Source: Astrocystis sublimbata
Taxonomy: Eukaryota; Ascomycota; Sordariomycetes; Xylariales; Xylariaceae
Direction: 5' to 3'
Length of the DNA: 64,000 nucleotides
Assembly: GCA_022453515.1 (NCBI GenBank)
Contig: JAJNNY010000038.1
Span: 1-64,000, forward strand
In this document: piece by piece, positions 11,311-21,427 of the stretch
Layout: each line of letters opens with the position of its first letter
How positions within the stretch are numbered: the first letter of the stretch is position 1
The notes under the pieces: model-generated
Told to the model about the DNA's origin: nothing
The model's input: the letters and a program-made list of their open reading frames with translations, nothing else
Databases searched by the model: none
Translations under genes and position numbers: made by a program

Positions 11311-12048
11311 TGCAAGTAGGTGGCTGCTGTTCTCTGGTGGTGTGGTGTGTATTGGCGCAAGTCTGTCGAGCGTCACAGATCTTTGCGTCTAATGCTCGAG
11401 AGATGTTCAGCGCAGAAGGAGGCGATGAGCAATGCTCAGCTTCCTCGTGAGTGCTGTCGCGAGAGCCCGTCAGGGGGGTATCAGGTATGGGGGAGGATGC
11501 GATCTGGAGGGGGTAGCTATTTTAGATTAATGAGGTAAAGAGGTAAAGAAGTAAAGAGGTAGGTTGGGTTGGTCAGAGCGGCCTGCAGTTGAGATGCAGC
11601 TGCAGGTGCCAGGCGCCAGGAAACTTTTTTGCAGGGGTTCTCGGAAAGGCCCTAGCTATACCTAGCCTCGCTCAGCCTTACCCCGCGATGGCAGGGGTAG
11701 GGACCAATGAGGGATACTGTACCGTACCTACTTAGGTACTTACCTAGGTAGGCTCCAGCCACAGCTCAGCTAGCGCCACCGAACCAATTTACGCGCCCGA
11801 CGCGTCCGCCCACTCGGAGAGCAGCAAACTCGCCGCTATCGCTGCTACCTTCTAGGGCTACCTATTATGTACCTACCTTGGGTAAGTTGTTACCTTCAAC
11901 CCAAGGTACCTCCTACCGGTAGCCATCGCTCGCTCGCTCTACATCCTGGCAGATAGAGATATCTACCTAGGGACAGGCGCATCTTCTCTCACACCCTCCC
12001 CGCAGGGCTCACAGCTTGAGTGTGCGAGTTCCCACGCGCACACCCACC
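11311..12048. promoter_or_regulatory. Bidirectional promoter, YTM1 / POL31
   Basis: 738 bp between divergent housekeeping genes. It contains several TACCTAGGTA/TAGGTAC words, notably at 11727-11755 and 11865-11910, and a CT-rich stretch near 11925-12000 close to the POL31 start. Confidence 0.45.
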
Positions 12049-13841
12049 ATGACCAAGCTCGATGGTGTAGCAGGCAGCCTGCTCCGCAAGCCGACGTGAG
12101 TGCCGCTTGACGTCTCGATTCATGCAGAGTATCGCTGGTGGCTAACATTGGTGACCAGGGGCGAGGCGGAGCACGAGATTGCGCGCACCACGTCGGAGTA
12201 CAAGACGCTCCACACCTTCAAGCTTGACAAGGAGAAGCCGTACCAACAGCAGTTTGCCGACATGTACTTTCTGCGCCTCACCAGCATCAAGCCCGCCGTT
12301 GACGAGAAGGCGTCGGAGGCCTGGCGCGATCCCATCATCAAGAACGAGCCGGCAAAGAAGGTGGAGCGCGTCCTCGACATCCGCCAAGGCGAGCTGTGCT
12401 GGGTCTCGGGCACTGTCTATATGGAGATGGCACTGAAGCCCAACATCCTCGAAGACGTCTCTAAAGATGTATGTGAGCGGCAACGTCACCAGAAGCCCGC
12501 ATGGCAGACAGCATGGCATCGCGGTTGGAGCTAATCGCATGCAGAGATGGATATCGGCGCCTAAATCGAACAACAGGTACTACGCCGACGATGGGTCAGA
12601 CGCCGTCACGCTGGAAGACGAGTCCGGGCGCATACGTCTAACCGGTGATATACTCAAGAATGTCGTCCTGGTCACCGGCTGCGTCATCGCCGCCATGGGC
12701 ACCGAGAACGTCAACGGCGAGCTAGAAGTCATAGATCTCAAATTCCCTGACCTACCTCCGCAGCCTGAGCGGTGGGCCGTCGCCAAAACACCCGCAACAA
12801 ATGGGAGAGCACATCTCAACAAGCCCAAGGAGGAGGACCAGGAGATGGCAGACGCTGAACCCAACAGAAAGGGAGGCAAGATTGCCATCGTCTCTGGACT
12901 TGAATTTGGTAGTCTAGACGCGAGCCACGCCATTGAGCTAGACCTACTCCTAGAGTACCTGTTAGGGGAGGCACTCGAACCGACAGCACAGCGCGAGCTG
13001 TCCCATATCAGCCGGCTCATCATAGCGGGGAACTCAATCGCCCCTGAGGATCAGCGAGCCGTGGCCGAGGAGGAGCCAACAACGATCGATAAGAAAGTGG
13101 ACCAGCAGAAGAAATACGGTTACGATAGTAGCGCGTACAATGCCGTGCCCTCCCAGCTCCTCGACGAATTCCTCTCCACCCTGCTCCCCACGATCCCCAT
13201 CACCCTGCTCCCCGGTGAGCACGACCCAGCCAACCTGAGTTTTCCTCAGCAGCCCATCCACCCGGCCATGTTTCCGCTCTCGCGCGCCTACACGGTGGCG
13301 CCGGGCTCGCTAGATTCCGGCTGGCTCGATACGGTGACAAACCCTTGGGAAGGCGAGGTTGATGGATGGCGGGTCCTGGGCACCAGCGGCCAGAATGTTG
13401 ACGACATCTTCAAATACGTCGGCAGCAACGACCGGCTAGGCATGATGGAGGCCATGTGCAGATGGAGGTGCTGTGCGCCGACGGCACCGGACACACTATG
13501 TAAGTTTTCTATCTTCGCCCCTTATCCTGCAGTTTGTCTCGAACCTGCCACGCTTTTAGCATCGAAGCCGAAACACATTACTGCTGAGGGAATAAGTTAT
13601 GCTGATACGCTGGAAATCAGGGAGTTATCCTTTCCAAGACGACGACCCTTTCGTCATGCACACATGTCCACATCTCTACTTTGTAGGCAACCAGCCCGGT
13701 TTCGGCACCAAGGAGATCCAGGGTGACGACGGGCAAAGAGTGCGCCTAGTCGCTGTCCCGTTGTTTTCCGCCACGAAGGAGATCGTGATAGTGGACACGG
13801 AGACACTAGACGTTTCCAAGGTCAAGATTACTGCAGACTAG
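12049..13841 (+). CDS. POL31: DNA polymerase delta small subunit (Pol31/Cdc1/HysB type)
   Basis: Four exons: 12049-12095, 12159-12468, 12545-13499 and 13621-13841, for 510 aa. The OB-fold half includes RQGELCWVSGTVYMEM and ESGRIRLTGDI. The phosphoesterase-like half includes KIAIVSGLEFG, RLIIAGNSIAP, LLPGEHDPANLSFP and CPHLYFVGNQPGFGT. This is the B-subunit family of replicative polymerases, in which the phosphatase active site is degenerate. The subunit bridges the catalytic subunit Pol3 to Pol32 and also serves in Pol zeta. Each junction restores family sequence; for example the last joins APDTL to WSYPFQDDDPFVMH. The start MTKLDGVAG fits the length of homologues. Confidence 0.93.
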
Positions 13842-14513
13842 CGATCTGACGAAGACAATAAATTTAATGAATAAAGGTCTTGGTTGAAAGAGAACCAGAC
13901 AACAAACAGCTTGATAGGTTCATCGGTTCATCTTGGTGCGTATCAAAGACATATCAGCTTCACCTACAATGCCAGGCCAATGTGCCTAGAGAATAACGCG
14001 TAATTCAGACTACTACTGATGGGACTATATGGTATCAGCTAAGAGTAAATTGCCAGTTGTGAGTTGCGGAGCCTTCTACAACCAACCCTTGGAGGTGTAA
14101 ATAAGAGAACAACGAAAGCATCGCGAGACATCCGTCCTCATTTATCGGTTGGCATGTTAGACACTCCCCTGACGGTAAGATGATAAAATGACGAAATAAC
14201 GAAATAACGCCTCCTGAGTTGTGCCGCTTTCGTCAGTCTGTCGAGAATTGATTCCGATTCCCAACAAAGTTTCTGAATGAACCGCGAAGCAGTAGCTTCG
14301 TGTTGCCGTGTTCCCCATTGCGCTGACATGCGTACAAATTGTTCACCCCGTCGTTTTCTCACTTCTTTCCGTTTCGCACTTCTGTTCGTTTAATTGATTT
14401 CTGTTCGTATCACAATGGAAATGTCAAATTGCTCCAACTTCCAGTGCACCCGTTCCTTCAGCACCTGCTTCGCCAAGTCTTTCGCCTACCTTCCCCCTTT
14501 TTATATCCTCCAT
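13842..14513. other. Tail-to-tail spacer, POL31 / F-box-like gene
   Basis: 672 bp between convergent 3' ends. No ORF resembles a known family and no repeat stands out. Confidence 0.5.
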
Positions 14514-16499
14514 CTACTTCTCAGGTTCGTCACCGTCGTTGAACTCTTTGTTGATTTCTTCTTCGACGGGCAGGCTCTCGAGCCATTCTTCAGTCAGCAT
14601 GCCTCTCTCAGCAAGAGTCGTGCCATCCACCGGCGAGGCTCGTTGGGCCTCTAGGAGTCTAGCCTCGTTCACTGCGCCCCTCGCATCGAGCTGATTCACG
14701 TTCCTGGAACGACTTCCGGCCAATGCCCGGGGTTCAGCTTTCGATTTGCCCTTGGGTCGTGTCGTAATGGCGTGATCCTTCAGCTTGTAGGATCCAAGAG
14801 GGGGTCGGGTCCGGCTTGAGCGCGTACAGATGGAGGACGAAGGATCCCGATAGTTGTCTGGTAATCTGTCAAATTCCTCGTTGGGGTCACTGACGGGCTC
14901 CTTTGCGGCAACCCACAGCTTTTTTTCCATCACAGCGCGGTCTGGATCGATGGCTAGGCGTTCGATGCGCCATCCCAAGCTCAACACTTGGCTTATTGCT
15001 TTTTTGACTCGACGGTCCCAAAGCTTCATCATCGCTTCTATATCTTTAGTCCTATAGCTGCCCGCCGTGTTTGGGTCTGAACCTCCCTGGTGGTCGGCGC
15101 CGTCGGTGTCATTGTGTTTCCTCTCTTTCTTGAGAGCTTCGTAGTCGAGTTTCATCTTCTGGTCTTTGGCATGATAGCGCATGTCAACATTGGCCTCCCA
15201 TAACTGTGAATCCACATCCTCGGCCACGATGCGCACCCATTGAACTTGCAACCCAAGTAAAGCCTTGATGATTCCTGAATCCCTTCGAAAGTACCGGCAG
15301 ATCAGGACTTTTTCTTCCTCTCCTTGGCTGCTGTCCATGTCCAAGTCGTGGCGCGTTATAGCTGGAACAGTCAGGGTAATAGTGTGCAGTTGAGCGGGAT
15401 GAGCGAGCTCTCCTTCGGGCAAGAACTTGAGCAGAGCATTCTTGAAGTTCCGGCGATGACAGCTAGAATGAAGACGGCTGCGGTGAATTTTGATGCCGAT
15501 ATGACGGATCAAGTGTCCATGCACATCGATCGGCATCGAGCTGTTGCCGAACACTCTGTCTAGGATTATAAGCGTGTGGTCGTGGCTTGCTGCTGGATCT
15601 CGCAGATCATAGACGAATTTGTTCTCGCCGTACAAGATGCGCAGACCTTGCATCCTCAGGACTTGGCACGTGCGCAGGATCGATAGGTTCAGTTTAGGAC
15701 GCAACCGTGGGAATACCCGCGACCACTTATCGAAAACAATGATGTCCTTTGGCCACAGGAGTAGAAAGCGCAAGACCTCATCGCGGATCTCCGTTGGCAG
15801 CTCCATGAAGCAGCCCATCGCAGCGATGGGGTTCTGGCCGCGAGGAGCGGAACCGACTGGCGGAACCGGGGGCAAGGATGGTTTCTTAAGTTTCTCATCC
15901 TTGGACCAGGGGGCGCGCCGTGCCAGTTTCTTGGTCTTCGGCCCATGGCTCATCTTCCTTCGCTTGTTGGGGTTGTCGTCGTAGGAAGGGTTGGCGGTCA
16001 CATGTTTGGTGAACAGGACATGCTCGGAGAGGAAATCGTCAGTAGGTCGCTCCATGTTTCGTGCCTGGCGCTTTCTTGCCGCGTTGAGCTTGTCCTGCCT
16101 CTCTTGTTTTAGTTTCTGGTATGGCATGGGCTCAAGGTCCTCGCGTTTGACAGACTTCTTCGCACGAGGTTTCGTTGTTGCCTGCGCAACCGTCGCATCG
16201 CTATGGTTGTGAGATGACATGTTGTAATCCATGGGGGCTCGAATTTGGTTTCGACTTCGCATCTCTGACGGACTCTTCCTCCAAGTAAACGTCGTGCTGG
16301 CGATGCAGAGAGATGATAAGATATGGCAGTATCTCCCAAGACCGGATGGTTGCCAGATGTTGTCAGATTCACGGCCCGATGCCCGATGAGTATATCGCGC
16401 CAAAGGTGTGTTTTCGGATCTCAAATGGGCAATCATGGATTGGGGGTAGAAGAGCCTGAGGAAGGACGTGGTTGACGAGGCGAGGTCTAAGGTAGGCAA
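14514..16499 (-). CDS. F-box-like fungal protein of unknown function
   Basis: A single uninterrupted frame of 661 codons. An F-box-like segment begins near residue 232 (MELPTEIRDEVLRFLLLWPK) and is followed by the layout common in fungal F-box proteins: LNLSILRTCQVLRMQGLRIL and YGENKFVYDLRD, where a conserved 'tcr.l..ea..ily.n..f.f' pattern is expected. Basic Lys/Arg-rich stretches at ~110-215 could be nuclear localisation signals. The C-terminus is charged and low in complexity. If the F-box is functional, the protein would link a substrate to Skp1-cullin ubiquitin ligase. The first ~80 residues have little family character; initiation at Met80, Met90 or Met94 (16262, 16232, 16220) is equally plausible. 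Confidence 0.75.
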   Translation of the reverse strand: MPTLDLASSTTSFLRLFYPQSMIAHLRSENTPLARYTHRASGRESDNIWQPSGLGRYCHILSSLCIASTTFTWRKSPSEMRSRNQIRAPMDYNMSSHNHSDATVAQATTKPRAKKSVKREDLEPMPYQKLKQERQDKLNAARKRQARNMERPTDDFLSEHVLFTKHVTANPSYDDNPNKRRKMSHGPKTKKLARRAPWSKDEKLKKPSLPPVPPVGSAPRGQNPIAAMGCFMELPTEIRDEVLRFLLLWPKDIIVFDKWSRVFPRLRPKLNLSILRTCQVLRMQGLRILYGENKFVYDLRDPAASHDHTLIILDRVFGNSSMPIDVHGHLIRHIGIKIHRSRLHSSCHRRNFKNALLKFLPEGELAHPAQLHTITLTVPAITRHDLDMDSSQGEEEKVLICRYFRRDSGIIKALLGLQVQWVRIVAEDVDSQLWEANVDMRYHAKDQKMKLDYEALKKERKHNDTDGADHQGGSDPNTAGSYRTKDIEAMMKLWDRRVKKAISQVLSLGWRIERLAIDPDRAVMEKKLWVAAKEPVSDPNEEFDRLPDNYRDPSSSICTRSSRTRPPLGSYKLKDHAITTRPKGKSKAEPRALAGSRSRNVNQLDARGAVNEARLLEAQRASPVDGTTLAERGMLTEEWLESLPVEEEINKEFNDGDEPEK

Positions 16500-17594
16500 T
16501 ATGCAGTTTGAGGGTGCTCGATGTGGAAGTCGGCGGTAGCTTGAGGAGGGAAAGCGTGAGCGTGAGTGTGAGCTTTCAGATGTGGTTGGGGCGGCTGTCT
16601 CTTTCTTGTAGCATCAACAGATGCAAGAGCAACCACGGTGTAGACGACCACTGTGGTACGTGAGCACCCCGCGCTTTCTTTCTACCAGCCAGTTACCTGT
16701 TACTTAAGTATCTAGGAGCACGAGCCTTGTCACCTGCCCATGACTCCTGGGTCAACAACGGCACTTGGGTTTGATGTGAGATGCCTCAAGACTGTGATGT
16801 GTCGGCTGGTGGTGAGTCTGTACCATCAACATGGAATCGAAGTCCCAGAGGGGGGGGAGGCACGCGAATGAGCCTTTGGTTTGGATGCTTCGTGGCCTTC
16901 ATGGACCTACCTGATGTGAAGGTAGTGGCTATCTGCATATCATACGACGTCCCGGAAGACTGTCTTCCAATTTGCCTAGAGATTGACAAGGAGTCCAGGT
17001 TTCACAGCGGCATAGTTACTTTTTATCCGAATGTCATAATCGACTGCCGTACCACAGGAAACGAAATAAGGATTTGCTTTAATTTTTCACTCTTCGCATT
17101 TAGACCAACGTCTAGTTCTGCCCGGATCTCTATTACGATAGCTCGGAAATCGAAATCCCATTAACTTTTTGAAAACTTTTACAAGCTGGAACGCCAGGCT
17201 GAGAGTACATAACATAAACGTCTTCAGACGTGTAATCGCCTATATCCTGCAAATGCCCTGCAATCATCACCCGCCCAGAGCCAGGTGGAATGCGAGGATA
17301 AAAAACCTGGAAATAAACACTATCAACGCCGCTAGCAATGTGTCTAGCTTGTGGCTTGTCTGGGTATTGAACTTGATGCGCGCCGAATATTAAGGTATGA
17401 CAATACCGTTGGTACTGCATCATCACCATCTATCTAGAGATCATTTGTAAATTCCCCGAAGAGAAATTCAAATAGCCACAGTATGTGGGCACTTGCACAC
17501 CGATCGTTTGGAGCGGATGCGATTTCTTTTGCGAACAGCAAGGATCACCCATGAACGTGCCAACTTAACAGAGAATCTCGAGCTGGTGAGATAG
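16500..17594. other. Spacer between F-box-like gene and nmr1
   Basis: It contains the promoter of the F-box-like gene and the 3' flank of nmr1. An open frame at 16781-17164 (+) has no recognisable family and its composition does not resemble the coding DNA of its neighbours, so I do not call it. Confidence 0.45.
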
Positions 17595-18971
17595 CTAAGC
17601 CAACCAGTCTTCTTCATCTCTCTTTAGGCCTCTCATCACAAGCCCTTCGTCGAAAGAATCGTCGTCATCATCGCCTTCACTCTCTGCCGCCTTCTCTTTG
17701 TCGTCATTAGGATCAGTAGGTCCGTCATCTTCATCATTGAACATCCATTCCCTGCCGTTGGCCTCCTCCTCCATTGGAAAAATTTCGCGTGCGTATTCCT
17801 CGAGCCCTCGTGGTCCTTCCCATAATGACAATGCATCGTCGGGACATCTCAAGTCAAATTCTCGGTCGCCAAAGTAGGGCGGCTGCACCTTGGGGTCGTC
17901 GTTGGACGGTGAAAACAGCCTCTCCAGAGCTTCTAGCTGTTCCCGGTAGCCCTCTGGTATCTTTACTTTAATCTCAATGGGCCCTCTCTTGTACCGTACT
18001 GGTCTTCCAAGTCCCATCTCGAAAGCCTTGCAGGCTTCTACAGGGGTCAAGTACTCGTAAGCCAATGCAATACGCTTGCCATTCCACTTTATGGGTCCGT
18101 CTTTGAATAGTTGTATTATCGCCGGACCGACGTCATGCTCTGCGTCCAGCCATGGAAGCTTGGCGTCTGGGTGGAAAGGGGCTTGCCATTCGAACGACCC
18201 ATCTCTCTGCAGCTCCATACAAAATAACGGGTAAAGAAGTGATGTGAAGTTGTTGTTGTAAATGCCGGTATACACAAATGTAGCGGGCAACCCGATCCGT
18301 CGAACGTAGTCCTCAACTTCATGTTTTGCGGCCCAAAGCGGAAGCGACGGCCACGTAGCATCGTATTTGGCGTGGTCTGGCATTGACGAATAAACATAGT
18401 GCTGAACGCCAACCTCCTTTGCTGCATCGGCGATTGCCTGTCCTATATGTAGTTCGTTTCCGTAGAAGGTCGTGTTGACGAAAGCTAGCTGGGCACCGCG
18501 GAATAACTCTTTAATCAAATCGTGGTTGACTAGAATCCCTGGAAGGTCACCATAGGCTGTGACGTCCTGCTTATCATCCGGCTTTTTGCGAACATATAAT
18601 TCACCAACAAAAACGGTCACGTTCGGATTTGTGGCAACTTCTGTGGCGATGACACCTTCGAGGTTGCGCAATTGGGCTCGAACTTTGAAACCAACGGCCG
18701 TAGCTATTCGGATCAAAGAGGCAGCCTGGCGGCCACTTGCGTTTATGACGGCTATGGTTTTGTTTGGGGACGGTGTCGAGCGTTTCAATGGACGGAAGCT
18801 CAACGAATTGTTTCTTGACACAGCCGTAAGCGGGGAACTTTCCGAATAAGAAGACCGGGAATGTTTATGCTTCGAGTACTGAGCGGTTTTTGGTGATCCA
18901 TTTTGGTGGTCATTTGTTGCTGGCCGGTAGACCAGATTTGTCTGGATTGGAATAGGAGTTGAGGATGGCAT
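17595..18971 (-). CDS. nmr1: Nitrogen metabolite repression regulator Nmr1/NmrA
   Basis: Intronless, 458 aa from the ATG at 18971. An NAD(P)-binding Rossmann fold begins at ~72 (AVINASGRQAASLIRIATAV), followed by NmrA-family hallmarks: YVYSSMPDHAKYD, PATFVYTGIYNNNFTSLLYP, WQAPFHPDAKLPWLDAEHDV and EYAREIFPMEEEANGREWMF. Nmr1 binds the GATA activator NIT2/AreA under nitrogen sufficiency and blocks its activation of catabolic genes; it is an SDR-like protein that has lost dehydrogenase activity and senses dinucleotides. The ~70-residue N-terminus (MPSSTPIPIQTNLVYRP...) is the longer type I associate with Sordariomycete Nmr1 rather than the short Aspergillus NmrA. The frame is open upstream to 19124, but the MPSSTPIPIQ start matches the family. 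The C-terminal tail is very acidic (ESEGDDDDDSFDEG). Confidence 0.93.
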   Translation of the reverse strand: MPSSTPIPIQTNLVYRPATNDHQNGSPKTAQYSKHKHSRSSYSESSPLTAVSRNNSLSFRPLKRSTPSPNKTIAVINASGRQAASLIRIATAVGFKVRAQLRNLEGVIATEVATNPNVTVFVGELYVRKKPDDKQDVTAYGDLPGILVNHDLIKELFRGAQLAFVNTTFYGNELHIGQAIADAAKEVGVQHYVYSSMPDHAKYDATWPSLPLWAAKHEVEDYVRRIGLPATFVYTGIYNNNFTSLLYPLFCMELQRDGSFEWQAPFHPDAKLPWLDAEHDVGPAIIQLFKDGPIKWNGKRIALAYEYLTPVEACKAFEMGLGRPVRYKRGPIEIKVKIPEGYREQLEALERLFSPSNDDPKVQPPYFGDREFDLRCPDDALSLWEGPRGLEEYAREIFPMEEEANGREWMFNDEDDGPTDPNDDKEKAAESEGDDDDDSFDEGLVMRGLKRDEEDWLA

Positions 18972-19489
18972 GATAGTGTGCTCTTTCTGGCTGAGGACTT
19001 GGACTTGTTGGATGAATGTGGATATCAAGTTCAGCTGCCTCAAGTCATGTAGCTTGAGAGCTCTCTTATGAACCGGTCCCCTCTGAATGGTGGAACTCAA
19101 AGACAGAAAGGTCGGGTCTGCCACTGGGGTAGCTGCCGAGCTGCGATTGAGTAGGAAATGAAAGCGCTGTCTCGCTACAGAATGATTCCCAGGAGGCTGG
19201 TTCTCCCAAAATTGTGATAGGTTACAGCATCGACACCGTAACTCCGCGAAACTGTTGTGGCTTGATTCAACTCAACGGCAAGGGCGCTGCGCTGCCTATA
19301 AAGACGTACAATGCCATACAGTAGCACGTAATATGGTAAGTGGAAAAGCGGACTCTTCCGTGATGCAGGCTTGGGTTCGACTAAACTGTCAACAGTGCAA
19401 TGCCTGACTGGTCTGAATGGATTTTGCTGGGCGCTGTTTATGCTCGTTTGCTCGTCCGTGGCCCACGATGGGCAGGATGACAACCTTGA

Positions 19490-19530
19490 AGATAGATAGA
19501 TAGACGGGTGGATATGCCGATAGTCGATAG
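19490..19530. promoter_or_regulatory. Cluster of six GATA words upstream of nmr1
   Basis: GATA occurs at 19491, 19495, 19499, 19511, 19519 and 19526. Three are AGATAG and two CGATAG, both matching the HGATAR consensus of fungal GATA factors. The cluster is 520-560 bp upstream of the nmr1 ATG, in the intergenic region of a gene whose product binds the GATA factor NIT2/AreA. Feedback control is inferred, not shown. Confidence 0.55.
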
Positions 19531-19936
19531 TTGGCACAGGAGGCTGAATCTAGGGAGGCCGGCAAGCGTCCCGCGTCCGGGGTAAGGGGTCCGTGTTGAT
19601 CCAATGAGAACAAGGGGCGGGCGCGCAATATGAGGAGTGTGTTAACGACGCAAACTGCGCCGTCCGTGCAGAGATAGGTGGTAGGTAGTGTTCCTGTCGG
19701 CAAGGCGTCCCGGTAGGTCTCGTATCGCAAGGCGACAACGGCGCGGTCTTCTGGGCGACGAAGGACTGGCAACCCAGATGTCCAGATGTCCAGATGTCCC
19801 CTGTGGGCCAGCACAAGCCAAGGTCAAATTTGCCAGGTCAAATGACGGCCTATGGAGACAACGAGACTTTAGCGGAGAGAGGTGAGGGCGGCGGCGGAGG
19901 AGAATGGCTCGCTCCGAAGTGCTAACGTCGGGTCGG

Positions 19937-20023
19937 GTGTAAGTGTAAGTGTAGGCGTAGGCGTAGGTGTAAGTGTAAGTGCAAGTGTAAGCCCAGGTGT
20001 AAGTGCAAGTGCAGGTGCAAGTG
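19937..20023. repeat. Hexanucleotide array (GTGTAA/GTGCAA)
   Basis: Fourteen contiguous 6-bp units, variants GTGTAA, GTGCAA, GTGTAG, GCGTAG, GCCCAG and GTGCAG, in exact 6-bp register. It is a degenerate microsatellite. An open frame through it (VSVGVGVGVSVSASVS...) is a by-product of the repeat. Confidence 0.85.
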
Positions 20024-20379
20024 GTGTCGGTTCTGTGCTCTCCAAGCTTCTTTCCGTACTACCTAACCTGCTAAGGTATGTATGTACTACCTCATTCTCC
20101 CCTTATCGCGCATTGATCATTGGGACTGTGCGCATCGTCAGAAAATGGTGCCTGATTCGGGGGCCCGGTAGGTGAGTGAGTGAGGAGCGAGCGGCGAGCG
20201 GCGCGTCCTGGCATTACGAGTGTGGCATTATGGCATTGAATAGTAATAGCAGTAGTGCTGGATAGCGGGACATTTGGGCGCCTGTGTCCAGGAAACCCAA
20301 GCCAGATCTATTTAAAGCAGATAGATCACTGCCCAGTGGCACACACACACCCGTGACACGGGCGGCCATTACATAAGGT

Positions 20380-20397
20380 TAGGTAGGTACCTACCTA
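20380..20397. repeat. 18-bp perfect palindrome
   Basis: TAGGTAGGTACCTACCTA, centred on a KpnI-like GGTACC, inside gene-free DNA. It is directly followed by a further TACTAGGTAGTA inverted motif. Confidence 0.85.
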
Positions 20398-20659
20398 CTA
20401 GGTAGTAGTAGTGTAGTAGTTGAGGTAGTATGCAGTGGTGTATGTATGCCAGATCGCAAATATACATACCACTGTCAGGTAGGTAGATCAAGACGACGGT
20501 AGGAGGTATACCTGAGTATAAGCACCTGGCAGTGTGCGACATTGGACGGGGACCTGGATGGGACGAGCGGCTCCGATGTCGTCCTGTGGAGCGAGCAACA
20601 ACTTGACTGGAGAGGTGCCAACTCGCATGCCCCTCGCCCCTCCATGCCGCCCGCCAGGC

Positions 20660-20679
20660 GTACGAGTACGTACTCGTAC
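20660..20679. repeat. 20-bp perfect palindrome
   Basis: GTACGAGTACGTACTCGTAC is its own reverse complement and is followed by another half-site (ctactcgtacg). Related GTACTCGTAC words recur near 23025. Confidence 0.85.
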
Positions 20680-21388
20680 TCTACTCGTACGTTGTGTTGC
20701 GTGTGCGTGCGGTGATGGTCGGCAGGAGATCTAGGTAGGTAGTACCTTAGGTAGGCTCGGGTAGCTAAGGCCGCTGCTGTCTTAGGGGCTTCCAAGGGCT
20801 AAACGATAACTGGGTCTGTATCACCGTTACCTAATTGTGACTGTTGTTTTGCATTGGCATTAACATGAACGGCCGAAGCTGCCAGGTGCAGGTGGGCGTC
20901 GAGCGTGGTGGGCGTCCGAGGCGTTGTACCGCGAGGTGCGCTAACACAACCTCGGCAGGCGAGAGGCAGCGCGCTGGACCTCCATAGACAAGTATCTTGC
21001 GTGTAAGTGCAACTTGGCCAGATTCAGATCTGCATGGCGTCTCAACATCATACCTAGCAACATGAGTCAACAACATCTACCTACACCGAAGCTGCTTAGT
21101 GAGAAGTGGAAAAGCGTCTACGGAGTAACGTGAAACCATGTTTCGTGGACACCCAATGGAGAATAGCCAAATGAAACAGTCTTTTCAGGTCGTTGGCACA
21201 AAGGGCGGACCCGTTCAGACCGACGGGTGCATCGACTAGCAGGGAGCGGCGTGCAGATAGCACACCCCATGGCATCTGTACGTCGTCTGTACCTACCAGA
21301 TTCTACCATCAAGTCACGTTGGCTGAATCCGCTGAGGGAGCCCCGAGGCTAGTGGACAAGCCGGTTCGAAATCGGAGGCGGAGGGGCA

Positions 21389-21427
21389 GAGAAGAAGAAG
21401 AAGAAGAAGAAGGAGGAGAAGAAGAAA
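21389..21427. repeat. GAA/GGA purine tract
   Basis: About 38 nt of (GAA)n with GGA interruptions in gene-free DNA. A simple-sequence tract with no visible coding role. Confidence 0.8.

Noticed and set aside
16781..17164. 127-codon plus-strand frame between the F-box-like gene and nmr1
   Set aside because: No family signature, no supporting context, and composition unlike neighbouring exons.
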